A stretch of 32,204 bases of DNA from positions 1 through 32,204 of the forward strand of contig JAILNC010000122.1 of the NCBI GenBank assembly GCA_024691985.1, in the 5' to 3' direction. Position 1 is the first letter of the stretch, and every line of letters begins with the position of its first letter. Below, piece by piece: positions 23,007 through 31,224 of this stretch. Made by a program: the position numbers and the translations under genes. Under the pieces are notes generated by a model, which did not search any database, had not been told where the DNA came from, and was given only the letters and a program-made list of their open reading frames with translations. The stretch is from Oscillospiraceae bacterium. Its GTDB lineage: Bacteria > Bacillota > Clostridia > Oscillospirales > Oscillospiraceae.

Positions 23007-23357
23007 ATCTCAATTGGATATTCCGGGTTTATCCGAAGCAAGATATCGACCGCCCGCGGGAAAGCGCGGGCCAAGGCCACACGGACAGCCGGGTCGGATG
23101 CCGAAGAACCGCAGGTGCGGCGGCAACTTTTGTTGCCTTATTGATTGAGTTAAAAGCTCAAGTTTTATGGTTTTGTAAAAGCATACAAATCTGTGAAATG
23201 GTCAATAAGAGTAGGTAAAGGGATCTTTGCTCGAAAACTCTTAAAATCCATTGGGCGCCGCTTCCGCAATTGGAAGCGGGTGGGTCCGCGCCCGCGCGCA
23301 GCCCGCAAATCTGACGGCGTTTTACAGACAGCTATGCTTTTCGCATAGCTGTTTTTT
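23007..23357 (+). ncRNA. Candidate structured non-coding RNA, family unknown
   Basis: About 350 nt between a strong promoter and a strong intrinsic terminator has no credible reading frame but many helices. Examples are GGCAAC(TTTT)GTTGCC at 23122-23137, and an 8-bp helix 23137-23144 with 23202-23209 that closes two inner hairpins (23145-23161 and 23163-23180). Others are 23207-23212 with 23237-23242, an 8-bp stem 23258-23265 with 23272-23279, and an enclosing GC helix 23253-23258 with 23288-23293. I looked for tmRNA, RNase P, SRP, 6S, T-box and cobalamin signatures and found none convincing. It could be a free RNA or a long riboswitch-like leader of potABCD. Its boundaries are predicted only from promoter and terminator. 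Confidence 0.6.
23328..23357 (+). terminator. Intrinsic terminator of the structured RNA
   Basis: A 10-bp perfect stem (23328-23337 with 23343-23352), a TTTTC loop and a T6 tail. Directly after it an 11-bp inverted repeat (TTTTTTCTGCG with CGCAGAAAAAA, 23352-23386) can form an alternative hairpin. Confidence 0.92.
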
Positions 23358-23401
23358 CTGCGCAAGCTCCGCTTCCGCAGAAAAAAGTATTATTTAAATG
23401 C

Positions 23402-23504
23402 CCGTTCCTCGCCCCTGACGGGGCAACCGGAACGGATGCAAAAAATCCTCATGCGCGGTGTGTTTTTTGCGCTGTGATGATACTTCCAGCGCATGGGGAT
23501 TTTT
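23402..23504 (+). promoter_or_regulatory. pot operon leader with competing terminator and antiterminator hairpins
   Basis: First comes a two-part hairpin: 23402-23408 with 23429-23435, enclosing 23411-23415 with 23420-23424 and a TGAC loop. A 16-bp stem (23441-23456 with 23489-23504, one G-T pair) then ends in TTTTT and looks like a terminator 17 bp before potA. A 7-bp helix (23468-23474 with 23487-23493) uses the same GCGCA bases of the right arm, so the two cannot coexist. This is the typical architecture of an attenuator or riboswitch expression platform; the ligand is unknown. Confidence 0.6.
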
Positions 23505-23521
23505 GTTTGGAGAAATAGAGT

Positions 23522-24688
23522 ATGAGAAAAATCATCGAACTGAAAAACATCACCAAATCCTTTGACGGCGAGGTCGTGCTGGACAACATCAGTCTGGACA
23601 TCTACGACAACGAGTTCATCACCCTGCTCGGCCCCTCCGGCTGCGGCAAGACCACGACGCTGCGCATCATCGGCGGCTTTGAGACGCCGGACTGCGGCGA
23701 CGTGATCTTCATGGGCGAGGACATCAAGGACGTGCCGCCCTACAAGCGCAACGTCAACACCGTCTTCCAGCGCTACGCGCTCTTCCCGCATCTGAACGTA
23801 TTTGAAAACGTCGCCTTCTCCCTGCGCGAAAAGAAGGTGCCGAAGGACGAGATCAAGCGCAAGGTCACCGAGATGCTCTCCCTCGTCGCGCTCAAGGGCT
23901 TTGAAAAGCGCAGCGTCACCAGCCTCTCCGGCGGGCAGCAGCAGCGCGTCGCCATCGCGCGGGCGCTCGTCAACCAGCCGAAGGTCCTGCTGCTGGACGA
24001 GCCGCTGGCCGCCCTCGACCTCAAGCTGCGCAAGGATATGCAGGTGGAGCTGAAGAACATCCAGAAGGCCACCGGCATCACCTTCGTCTTCGTCACCCAC
24101 GACCAGGAGGAGGCGCTCTCCATGTCCGACACGGTCGTGGTCATGTCCGAGGGCCGCATCCAGCAGATCGGCACGCCCGTGGACATCTACAACGAGCCCA
24201 CCAACGCCTTCGTCGCGGACTTCATCGGCGAGTCGAACATCCTCGACGGCGTCATGCTCGAGGACAGGAAGGTCGCCTTCGCCGGGCATGTCTTCGACTG
24301 CGTGGACGCGGGCTTCGCCAAACGCGAGCCGGTGGACGTGGTCGTCCGGCCCGAGGATGTGGACATCGTGCCCGAGGATAAGGGACAGCTGCAGGGCGTC
24401 GTGACCTCGGTCACCTTCCTCGGCGTGCACTACGAGATCATCGTGGACATCAAGGGCTTCAAGTGGATGATCCAGACCACGGACTTCTGCGACGTGGACG
24501 AGAAGATCGGCCTGTACATCGAGCCCGACGCCATCCACATCATGAAGAAATCCGAGTATTCCGGCATGTTCGGCGACTACTCCACCTACTCCGACGAGAT
24601 GGAGGAGATCGGCGAGGTCGAGATCGGGGAGCTGGCCGAGTATGAGGAGCAGGAAGCCGCCCCGGCGGAAAGCGAGACGGAGAAATGA
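23522..24688 (+). CDS. potA: Spermidine/putrescine ABC transporter ATP-binding protein
   Basis: The 388-residue ATPase energises polyamine import at the inner face of the membrane. Walker A GPSGCGKT lies at residues 37-44, the signature LSGGQQQR near 136 and Walker B VLLLDEP near 157, followed by the H-loop VTHDQEEA. The C-terminal half is the TOBE-like regulatory domain typical of PotA ([10 protein letters not shown]). The last 40 residues are an unusual acidic tail ([18 protein letters not shown]). ATG 23522 has a GGAG site 9 bp upstream. The stop overlaps the potB start by four bases (ATGA). Adjacent potB, potC and potD support the polyamine assignment over other ABC ATPases. Confidence 0.95.
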   Translation: MRKIIELKNITKSFDGEVVLDNISLDIYDNEFITLLGPSGCGKTTTLRIIGGFETPDCGDVIFMGEDIKDVPPYKRNVNTVFQRYALFPHLNVFENVAFSLREKKVPKDEIKRKVTEMLSLVALKGFEKRSVTSLSGGQQQRVAIARALVNQPKVLLLDEPLAALDLKLRKDMQVELKNIQKATGITFVFVTHDQEEALSMSDTVVVMSEGRIQQIGTPVDIYNEPTNAFVADFIGESNILDGVMLEDRKVAFAGHVFDCVDAGFAKREPVDVVVRPEDVDIVPEDKGQLQGVVTSVTFLGVHYEIIVDIKGFKWMIQTTDFCDVDEKIGLYIEPDAIHIMKKSEYSGMFGDYSTYSDEMEEIGEVEIGELAEYEEQEAAPAESETEK

Positions 24689-25554
24689 ACCGGAAGACGA
24701 ATGCGCTCGTTCAGCGCCTGACGCTGACGCCGTACTCGGTGTGGGCGGCGCTGTTCATCGTGGTGCCGCTCGTGTTCGTGGCCTACTACGCCTTCACCGA
24801 TTCGGCCTTTCACTTCACGACGGAGAACATCTCCCGCTTCTTCACCGCGACCTCGCAGCTGGACGACGGCACGGGCATGCGGGAGGTCCACACCTACCTT
24901 GTCATCTTCATGCGCTCCTTGAAGCTGGCCGTGATCTCCACCGTGATCTGCCTGCTGATGGGCTACCCGCTGGCCTACATCATGGCCCGGGCCTCGGACA
25001 GGACGCAGAAGATCCTGCTGACGCTCATCATGATCCCCATGTGGATGAACTTTCTGATCCGCACCTACGCGTGGATGACCATCCTGCAGGACACCGGCAT
25101 CCTCAACGGCTTCCTGTCCGCCGTCCATCTGCGCACCGTGCACATCATCGGCACCGAGTCCGCGGTCATCATCGGCATGGTCTACGACTACTTCCCCTAT
25201 ATGGTGCTGCCCATCTACTCGGTCATGGCGAAGCTGGACGTGAAGCTGCTCGAGGCGGCGAGCGATCTGGGCTGCCCGGGGCCGAGCGTGCTGCGCCGCG
25301 TGATCTGGCCGCTGAGCATCCCGGGCGTCCTGTCCGGCGTAACGATGGTGCTCATCCCCTCGATCTCGACCTTCTATATCTCCCAGAAGCTCGGCAACGG
25401 CAAGTTCTTCCTCATCGGCGACGCCATCGAGGGCCAGTACGTGGCCAACAACCTGCACTTTGCGGCGGCCATCGCCTTCATCCTCATGGTCATCCTGCTC
25501 GTATGCATGGCGTTGATGCAGAAGCTCGCCAACCGGAAGATCATCGTGGCGTAA
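24685..25554 (+). CDS. potB: Spermidine/putrescine ABC transporter permease PotB
   Basis: The 289-residue membrane protein has six hydrophobic helices and the EAA loop that docks on the ATPase ([26 protein letters not shown]). It is one of the two channel subunits. It begins within the last codon of potA (ATGA overlap) and is followed by potC after 13 bp, so it is translationally coupled. [11 protein letters not shown] is a typical PotB segment. Confidence 0.94.
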   Translation: MNRKTNALVQRLTLTPYSVWAALFIVVPLVFVAYYAFTDSAFHFTTENISRFFTATSQLDDGTGMREVHTYLVIFMRSLKLAVISTVICLLMGYPLAYIMARASDRTQKILLTLIMIPMWMNFLIRTYAWMTILQDTGILNGFLSAVHLRTVHIIGTESAVIIGMVYDYFPYMVLPIYSVMAKLDVKLLEAASDLGCPGPSVLRRVIWPLSIPGVLSGVTMVLIPSISTFYISQKLGNGKFFLIGDAIEGQYVANNLHFAAAIAFILMVILLVCMALMQKLANRKIIVA

Positions 25555-25567
25555 GGGGGGCGGAGAG

Positions 25568-26407
25568 ATGAAACGTGCATCGAAAATCTACACGGCGCTC
25601 GTGATGGTCTTCCTCTTCGCGCCCATCGCGATCCTGCTGGTCTTCTCCTTCAACGACGCCAAGAGCCTGTCTGTCTTCTCCGGCTTCTCGCTGCACTGGT
25701 ACCGCGAGCTGTTCCGCGACGACGAGACGCTCAAGGCCGTGCGCAACACCCTGGTGCTCGCGGTCTCGGCCGCGCTGATCTCCACGGCCATGGGCACGGC
25801 CGCCGCCGTCGGCATGAACCGCATGCGCAACAAGGTCCTGCGCCAGACCATGGACAGCGTCACCAACATCCCGATGATCAACCCCGACATCATCACCGGC
25901 ATCTCCCTGATGCTGATGTTCGTCTTCGTCGGCAGACTCTTCGGCGCGGCGACAAGCCTGAACTTCGGCACCATGCTCATCGCGCACATCACCTTCTGCC
26001 TGCCCTACGTCATCCTGCAGGTGCTGCCCAAGCTCCAGCAGATGGACAAGGCCCTGCCCGAGGCCGCGATGGATCTTGGCTGTACGCCGCTGCGGGCCTT
26101 CTTCAAGGCGGAGCTGCCGGAGATCATGCCAGGCGTCATCACGGGCCTGATCATGGCCTTCACGCTCTCGCTCGACGACTTCGTCATCAGCTACTTTACC
26201 TCCGGCAACGGCTTTCAGACTCTGCCCATCCGCATCTACAACATGACCAAAAAGACCGTTACCCCGAAAATGTACGCCCTCGCGACCATCATCTTCTTCG
26301 TCATCCTGACGCTGCTGCTGATCTCCAACCTCTACGACGAGGACGAGGTCCAGAAGCGCAGGGCGGCGAGACAAATCCGAAAAGCATCCAAGGAGGCCAA
26401 GACATGA
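25568..26407 (+). CDS. potC: Spermidine/putrescine ABC transporter permease PotC
   Basis: The 279-residue permease has about six membrane helices, an EAA loop (LPEAAMDLGCTPLRAFFKAELPE) and the PotC-like segment LSLDDFVISYFTSG, which is highly characteristic of this subunit. It pairs with PotB to form the channel. An AGGGGGGCGGAGAG ribosome site precedes ATG 25568, and its stop overlaps the potD start (ATGA). The C-terminus is strongly basic. Confidence 0.95.
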   Translation: MKRASKIYTALVMVFLFAPIAILLVFSFNDAKSLSVFSGFSLHWYRELFRDDETLKAVRNTLVLAVSAALISTAMGTAAAVGMNRMRNKVLRQTMDSVTNIPMINPDIITGISLMLMFVFVGRLFGAATSLNFGTMLIAHITFCLPYVILQVLPKLQQMDKALPEAAMDLGCTPLRAFFKAELPEIMPGVITGLIMAFTLSLDDFVISYFTSGNGFQTLPIRIYNMTKKTVTPKMYALATIIFFVILTLLLISNLYDEDEVQKRRAARQIRKASKEAKT

Positions 26408-27513
26408 AAAAGATCATCGCGCTGCTCACCGCCGTTCTTCTTCTCTCTGCCCTGCTCGCCGGCTGCGGGGGGGGAGGCAAGACCCTGACCCTGAACGTCT
26501 ACAACTGGGGCGAGTATATCTCCGACGGCTCGGAGGACTCCTTCAACACCGTGCGCGAGTTCGAGAAGTGGTATCAGGAGACCTACGGCCAGAAGGTCAA
26601 GGTCAACTACACCACCTTCGCCAGCAACGAGGACATGTATGCCAAGCTCTCCAGCGGCGCCGTCAGCTACGACGTGGTCGTCCCCTCGGACTACATGATC
26701 GCCCGCATGCGCGAAAACGGCATGCTCCTGGAGCTGAACTTCGACAACATCCCCAACTATGAGTACATCGACAAGAGTTTCCGCGGTCTGTACTACGACC
26801 CGGACAACAAGTACACCGTGCCCTATACCTACGGCGTGACCGGCATCATCTACGACGCCAACGTCGTGGACGAGGAGGACGTCGGCGGCTGGGAGCTGCT
26901 GTGGAACGATCACTACAAGGGCAATATCCTCCAGTTCAACAACTCCCGCGACGCCTTCGGCACCGCCATGTACAAGCTGGGGCTGGACGTCAACTCCACC
27001 GACCGCGATGTCTGGAACCAGGCGCTGGCCGAGCTCAAGGCGCAGGCCCCGCTGGTCAAGAGCTACGTCATGGATGAGATCTACAACATGATGGAGAGCG
27101 GCGAGGCCGCCATCGGCGCCTACTATGCGGGCGACTACTTCACGATGATCGACGCCCAGGCCGACGGGGTGGACCTCCGCTTCTACTACCCGGAGCGCAC
27201 CAACTACTTCGTCGACGCCATGTGCATCCCCTCCTGCTGCCAGAACAAGGAGCTGGCCGAGATCTTCATCAACTACATGCTCTCGCCCGAGCCGGCCATC
27301 GCCAACGCGGAATTCATCTACTATGCCTGCCCCAACACCCAGGTGTTCAACAATGACGACTATATCCAGGAGATGGGCGCGGAGGCCATGGAGATCCTCT
27401 ATCCCCCGATGAGCGGCTTCAGCAGCCTGTACAACCAGTACGCCTTCCGCGCTCTCGACGAGCAGACTCAGGATTATGTAAACTCCCTGTGGGAGAGCCT
27501 GAAGATCAACTGA
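26404..27513 (+). CDS. potD: Spermidine/putrescine-binding lipoprotein PotD
   Basis: The 369-residue protein is the extracellular substrate-binding component. It starts with a lipoprotein signal (MKKIIALLTAV, lipobox LLAGC with Cys21 as lipid anchor), as expected for a Gram-positive-type cell. LNVYNWGEYISDGS at the mature N-terminus, VVPSDYMIARM and VPYTYGVTGIIYD are family hallmarks of polyamine-binding proteins. Whether it prefers spermidine or putrescine cannot be told from this reading. It is the last gene of potABCD; the start overlaps the potC stop, and a long palindrome follows. Confidence 0.96.
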   Translation: MKKIIALLTAVLLLSALLAGCGGGGKTLTLNVYNWGEYISDGSEDSFNTVREFEKWYQETYGQKVKVNYTTFASNEDMYAKLSSGAVSYDVVVPSDYMIARMRENGMLLELNFDNIPNYEYIDKSFRGLYYDPDNKYTVPYTYGVTGIIYDANVVDEEDVGGWELLWNDHYKGNILQFNNSRDAFGTAMYKLGLDVNSTDRDVWNQALAELKAQAPLVKSYVMDEIYNMMESGEAAIGAYYAGDYFTMIDAQADGVDLRFYYPERTNYFVDAMCIPSCCQNKELAEIFINYMLSPEPAIANAEFIYYACPNTQVFNNDDYIQEMGAEAMEILYPPMSGFSSLYNQYAFRALDEQTQDYVNSLWESLKIN

Positions 27514-27540
27514 GGATAATACAGTTATAAACACAGGAAA

Positions 27541-27585
27541 AGAACAGGGTGTTTTCAAAGTATTTCTTTGAAAACACCCTGTTCT
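27541..27585. terminator. 20-bp perfect hairpin between potD and recG
   Basis: Arms 27541-27560 and 27566-27585 are perfect inverted repeats with a 5-nt loop. On the minus strand TTTT follows, so it may end apbE-recG. On the plus strand there is no T-run, but the very stable stem may terminate or protect the pot mRNA. Confidence 0.7.
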
Positions 27586-27629
27586 CATGCGAACAACATA
27601 ATTTAATTAACATAACATATTTGACATAA

Positions 27630-29684
27630 CTAATTAAACCCGTCTCTGCCGGCCTGGAGCATGCGCTCGACGCTCTCGCGCAGGGGGGCGTGCGCGGGCA
27701 GGGAGAGCTCCGGGTCGGAAGCCAGCAGGAGATTCGCCTCCTGCTGGGCCTTCTGCAGCACGTTCACATCCGCGCCGAGGTCGGCCACGTGCATCTCGGG
27801 CAGGCCGTGCTGGCGCGAGCCGAAGAAGTCGCCCGGGCCGCGCAGGCGCAGGTCCTCCTCCGCGATCTTGAAGCCGTCGTTGGTCTTGGTCATGATATTC
27901 AGCCGCGCGCGGTTTTCCTCGCCGTCGTTGTCGGAGACGAGGATGCACCAGCTCTTGTGCTGCCCGCGTCCGACGCGGCCGCGGAGCTGGTGGAGCTGGC
28001 TGAGGCCGAAGCGCTCGGCGTTCTCCACGATCATCAGCGCCGCGTTCGGCACGTCGACCCCGACCTCGATGACGGTCGTGGCAACGAGGATGTCGATCTC
28101 GCCCGCGACCATGGCGGCCATGACCGCGTCCTTGTCCTTCGCCTTCATGCGGCCGTGGATGCAGGCGACGCGCAGATCGGGAAAGGCGCGGGCAAGCTCT
28201 TCGGCGTGCTCCTGCGCGTTCTTGAGCGGGACGGGCAGGTCCTCGTTCTCCTCGACCATCGGGCAGACGACGAAGACCTGGCGGCCTTCGGCGACGAGCT
28301 TGCGGATGAAGCCGTTGAGGCGCTCGCGGTAGCTCTCGTCCACGGCGAAGGTGTCCACCTTCTGCCGCCCGGGCGGGAGCTCGTCGATCACGGAGACGTC
28401 GAGATCGCCGTAGATGATGAGGGCCAGGGTGCGGGGGATGGGCGTGGCCGACATGACGAGCACGTGGGGGCGCTGCCCTTTGCCGATCAGGGCCGAGCGC
28501 TGCCCGACGCCGAAGCGGTGCTGCTCGTCCGTTACCGCAAGGGCGAGGCGCTCATAGGCCACGTCCTGGCTGAACAGGGCATGGGTGCCGATGATGAGGT
28601 CGAGCTCGCCCGCGGCGAGGGCCGCCTTGACCTCGCGCTTTTCCTTCGCGCCCATCGAGCCCGTGAGCTTGCCGATGCGCAGGCCGAGCGGGCCCAGAAG
28701 AGAGGTCAGCGTGTTGTAATGCTGCTCGGCCAGGATCTCGGTCGGGGCCATGAAGGCGGACATCCGGCCGTTCTGGGCGCAGTGCCAGATCAGCGCCGCC
28801 GCGACCAGCGTCTTGCCGCTGCCGACATCGCCCTGCACGAGGCGGTTCATGACCGAGCCGGAGTTCATATCCTCAAGCGCCTGCTCCACCGCGCGGCGCT
28901 GCGCCCCGGTCGGGGAGAAGGGGAGGGCCGCCCAGAAGGGCGACATGTCCCGCGGCTGCATCCGGACGCCCTGCTCGCGCGTGCGCTCGCCCCGCATGCG
29001 GCCCAGCGCGCAGGCCAGGACAAAAAGCTCCTCGAAGATCAGGCGGCGGCGCGCCAGCTCCAGCGCCGTGTAATCGGCAGGGAAGTGGATGTTCTCGTAG
29101 GCGTAGGCCGTCTGGGCAAGCCGGCAGCGCTCGCGCACATCGTGCGGCAGCACGTCCGGCAGCTGCTCGAGACAGGCGTCCAGCCCCTGCCGCATCGCGG
29201 CGAGCATGCTGCGCTGGTTGAGGCCCGCGGCGGTCCGGTAGACGGGCAGGATGCGCCCGGTCACCGCCCGTGGGCCCTCCGCGCGCTCGTACACGGGGTT
29301 GACCATGCCGCGGCGCGCGCCGTTGGTTTCGATCTTCCCGTAGAAGACATAGGTCTCGCCGCGGCGCAGATTGTCCTTCGCGTAGGGCTGGTTGAAGAAG
29401 GTGAGATCCAGCGCCCCGCTGTCGTCCACAGCGCGGAGCTTCACCAGATCCAGCCCGCGGCGGATGCGCGTCAGCCGCGGCGTGTCCGCGACCATGGCCT
29501 CCACGCACACGCTCTCCCCCTCGACGGTGAGGGCGATGGGCTTGCAGACGCTTCGGTCCTCGTAGCGGCGGGGGAAAAAAGAAACAAGGTCACGCAGAGA
29601 AAAGACGCCGAGCTTGTTCAGCGCCTGCGCCTTTTTCTCTCCGATGCCCTTTAGATACCGTACTTCGGTGTTCAGATCTGCCAT
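27630..29684 (-). CDS. recG: ATP-dependent DNA helicase RecG
   Basis: The 684-residue protein has normal RecG length and acts on branched DNA at stalled forks and in recombination. An N-terminal wedge/OB region (VRYLKGIGEKKAQALNKLG) precedes the superfamily 2 motor: Walker A GDVGSGKT near residue 285, DEQH near 383, MSATPIPRT and QLRGRVGRG. Its ATG 29684 comes only 2 bp after the stop of the apbE-like gene and lacks a good ribosome site of its own, so translation is probably coupled to apbE. This linkage of recG with apbE is not functionally obvious. Confidence 0.97.
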   Translation of the reverse strand: MADLNTEVRYLKGIGEKKAQALNKLGVFSLRDLVSFFPRRYEDRSVCKPIALTVEGESVCVEAMVADTPRLTRIRRGLDLVKLRAVDDSGALDLTFFNQPYAKDNLRRGETYVFYGKIETNGARRGMVNPVYERAEGPRAVTGRILPVYRTAAGLNQRSMLAAMRQGLDACLEQLPDVLPHDVRERCRLAQTAYAYENIHFPADYTALELARRRLIFEELFVLACALGRMRGERTREQGVRMQPRDMSPFWAALPFSPTGAQRRAVEQALEDMNSGSVMNRLVQGDVGSGKTLVAAALIWHCAQNGRMSAFMAPTEILAEQHYNTLTSLLGPLGLRIGKLTGSMGAKEKREVKAALAAGELDLIIGTHALFSQDVAYERLALAVTDEQHRFGVGQRSALIGKGQRPHVLVMSATPIPRTLALIIYGDLDVSVIDELPPGRQKVDTFAVDESYRERLNGFIRKLVAEGRQVFVVCPMVEENEDLPVPLKNAQEHAEELARAFPDLRVACIHGRMKAKDKDAVMAAMVAGEIDILVATTVIEVGVDVPNAALMIVENAERFGLSQLHQLRGRVGRGQHKSWCILVSDNDGEENRARLNIMTKTNDGFKIAEEDLRLRGPGDFFGSRQHGLPEMHVADLGADVNVLQKAQQEANLLLASDPELSLPAHAPLRESVERMLQAGRDGFN

Positions 29685-29686
29685 TT

Positions 29687-30739
29687 TTATTCAACATACC
29701 GCAGGGTGTATTCATTGTTCGAGAGCGTGAACTCCTCGATCAGACCCTTGGTGCAGATGATCTCGTTGTCGTTGTTGATGAGGATCATTTCAAACTGCTG
29801 CGGTTCCTTCCCGCCGTAAACGCGCCAGTAGTTGATCGCCTTGCTCTGGCCGAGGACAAACATGGCGGTCGACAGACAGTCGGCCAGGGTCCCGTCCTCA
29901 CAGATGATGGTGGCGGATTTGAGCGTGTTGTTGATGGGGCGCCCTGTCTCGGGGTTGATAAGGTGGTGGTAGGTCTTGCCGTCCTGCGTGAAGTAGCGCT
30001 GATAGGTGCCGGAGGTGACGACAGCCGCCTGCCCGATCGAGAGCACGCCGACATAGCTCGAGGGGTTGCTCGGGTCCTGCACGGCGATGGCCCAGTTGGA
30101 ACCGTCCGGCTTGAGACCGAGCGTCTGCACGTTCCCGCCCAGCGACACGATGCCGCTGGTGACGCCCGCGTTGCGCATGGCGCTGATCGCGTTGTCGGCC
30201 GCGCAGCCCTTGGCCACGGCGGCAAAGCTCAGCGCCGTGTAGGCCGGGAAGGTGACCGCATAGGAGCCGGAGCTCGGGAAGCTCGTCAGCACCATCTGAT
30301 CGAAGCTCTTGCGGCTGAGGTCCACCCAGAGCTCCTCGTCCGTCGGGACATAGTAGCGGCCGCTGTCAAAGCCCCAGCGCTGGATCACCGGGTAGATGGT
30401 CAGATCGAGAGCGCCGTTGGACTGCTTGTAAACCGTATACGCGGTCGAGAGCATCTTGGCAACCTGGCCGGATACGGAGACGCTGCCCCCCGCCGCGTGG
30501 TTGATGGCGTAGGTGGTGCTGGTCTCGAGATCCGGGTCGAGCGCGTCGTGCATGGACTGGATGACGCTCTGCGCGGCATTGAGCCCGTTCTCCGCCTTCT
30601 TGCCGTAGGCGGTCAGCGTCATGACCGTGTCCATGGCAAAGACCATGCGCTGGCTCATCCGCGTCTCACCGCAGGCGGCGAGCGGCAGCATCAGGGCCAG
30701 ACAGAGCACGGCGATCAGGATTCGTTTTGCGTTGCTCAT
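29687..30739 (-). CDS. apbE: ApbE-family FAD:protein FMN transferase, lipoprotein
   Basis: The 350-residue protein is an extracytoplasmic flavin transferase, which attaches FMN to target proteins such as subunits of Rnf/Nqr-type complexes. It has a lipoprotein signal with lipobox LAAC (Cys23). Family motifs are MDTVMTLTAYG, a Gly-rich SLGGNVQTLG, HHLINPETGRP and the metal-binding DGTLADCLSTAMFVLG. I start at ATG 30739 (MSNAKRIL) because AAGAGGA precedes it and the signal peptide then has the normal length; the ATG ten codons upstream lacks this. No flavinylation target is encoded in the window. It is co-transcribed with recG from the promoter at 30867-30895. Confidence 0.93.
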   Translation of the reverse strand: MSNAKRILIAVLCLALMLPLAACGETRMSQRMVFAMDTVMTLTAYGKKAENGLNAAQSVIQSMHDALDPDLETSTTYAINHAAGGSVSVSGQVAKMLSTAYTVYKQSNGALDLTIYPVIQRWGFDSGRYYVPTDEELWVDLSRKSFDQMVLTSFPSSGSYAVTFPAYTALSFAAVAKGCAADNAISAMRNAGVTSGIVSLGGNVQTLGLKPDGSNWAIAVQDPSNPSSYVGVLSIGQAAVVTSGTYQRYFTQDGKTYHHLINPETGRPINNTLKSATIICEDGTLADCLSTAMFVLGQSKAINYWRVYGGKEPQQFEMILINNDNEIICTKGLIEEFTLSNNEYTLRYVE

Positions 30740-30786
30740 GGGCTTGGATCCTCTTTTCCGGCGGTACAAAAAAAGAAAACTCGGCC

Positions 30787-30815
30787 TTTACATCAGGGGG
30801 GAAGTTTGCTATAAT
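30787..30815 (+). promoter_or_regulatory. Promoter for tRNA-Arg, facing the apbE promoter
   Basis: TTTACA (30787-30792) and TATAAT (30810-30815) have a 17-bp spacer, with a TGC extension before the -10 box. The predicted start is near 30822, about 88 nt before the tRNA. Confidence 0.75.
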
Positions 30816-30866
30816 ACGCCTTGCCTCCGCAGAGCAGAGGGCGCGCGGCGGCCTTTTCCGCCGACC

Positions 30867-30895
30867 AGTATAGCAGATTTTGCGCCCCTTGTAAA
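30867..30895 (-). promoter_or_regulatory. Promoter for apbE-recG, facing the tRNA promoter
   Basis: On the minus strand TTTACA (30890-30895) and TATACT (30867-30872) have a 17-bp spacer and a TGC extension. The start is predicted near 30860, about 120 nt before the apbE ATG. Confidence 0.75.
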
Positions 30896-30909
30896 TACGG
30901 ACGGTACAC

Positions 30910-30986
30910 GCGGCCGTAGCTCAGCTGGATAGAGTGCCAGACTCCGACTCTGGAGGTCGTGGGTTCGAATCCCGTCGGCCGTACCA
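30910..30986 (+). tRNA. tRNA-Arg(CCG)
   Basis: A full 77-nt cloverleaf can be drawn. The acceptor stem is 30910-30916 with 30976-30982 (first pair G-T), the D stem GCTC/GAGT, and the anticodon stem CCAGA/TCTGG. The loop is CTCCGAC, giving anticodon CCG (decodes CGG). The T arm has loop TTCGAAT, and CCA is encoded at 30984-30986. The outer pairs of the T stem are G-T wobbles. It is transcribed from 30787-30815 and followed at once by a terminator hairpin that uses its last bases TACCA. Confidence 0.95.
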
Positions 30987-31024
30987 AAAACTGCCTGCCC
31001 CAACGGGGCAGGCAGTTTTTGGTA
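30982..31024 (+). terminator. Terminator hairpin overlapping the tRNA CCA end
   Basis: Arms 30982-31001 and 31005-31024 form a 20-bp perfect stem with an AAC loop, including a T5 run (31016-31020). The left arm begins with the tRNA's own TACCA end, so tRNA folding and the full stem compete for these bases. Confidence 0.88.
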
Positions 31025-31069
31025 TAGTTGGAGGTTGGAAAACCCACGACCTCCAGGTGCGAAGCACGT
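31021..31069 (+). repeat. 49-nt repeat, copy 1, with inverted tRNA segment
   Basis: It matches 31176-31224 at 44 of 49 positions (spacing 155). Bases 31041-31056 are the exact reverse complement of tRNA-Arg bases 30950-30965 (anticodon stem to T loop). It ends with a GTGCGAAGCAC mini-hairpin. Confidence 0.85.
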
Positions 31070-31072
31070 TTG

Positions 31073-31139
31073 ATCCGCCGGAGGCGTCACGCGCGAAGCG
31101 CGGGACAGGTCGTGGGTTCGAATCCCGTCGGCCGTACCA
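31073..31139 (+). repeat. 62-nt repeat, copy 1, containing a 33-nt tRNA-Arg 3' fragment
   Basis: Bases 31107-31139 are identical to the tRNA-Arg 3' part 30954-30986, including CCA. Bases 31073-31134 match 31400-31461 with one mismatch. The D and anticodon arms are absent, replaced by ACGCGCGAAGCGCGGGAC, so this cannot be a working tRNA. It is followed by its own hairpin. Confidence 0.9.
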
Positions 31140-31179
31140 CAATCCGGGCACCCCCTTGCGGGGTGCCCGGATTGTGGTA
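31135..31179. repeat. Second 20-bp hairpin on a TACCA/TGGTA frame
   Basis: Arms 31135-31154 and 31160-31179 are perfectly complementary with a 5-nt loop. Position and end sequence (TACCA...TGGTA) match the first hairpin at 30982-31024, but the inner 15 bp differ almost completely. There is no T-run, so it is not a standard terminator. Confidence 0.85.
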
Positions 31180-31224
31180 TTGTTGGGGGTTGGTGAACCC
31201 ACGAGCTCCAGGTGCGAAGCACGT
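31176..31224 (+). repeat. 49-nt repeat, copy 2
   Basis: Second copy of 31021-31069 with five substitutions. The inverted tRNA segment is at 31196-31211 with one mismatch to the tRNA complement. Confidence 0.85.

Noticed and set aside
23007-23130. Cobalamin riboswitch (GGGAAA, GGCCAC, GGATGCCG words)
   Set aside because: The words are present, but spacing, order and surrounding helices do not fit the conserved core, and no cobalamin gene is nearby.
27690-29654. 654-residue plus-strand frame opposite recG
   Set aside because: Antisense shadow of a clearly identified RecG gene.
31107-31139. Second tRNA-Arg gene
   Set aside because: Only the T arm and 3' acceptor strand are present; no D or anticodon arm can be drawn.
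30950-31211. CRISPR array
   Set aside because: Repeats are tRNA-derived, of unequal spacing and too few, with inverted segments and hairpins and no cas genes.
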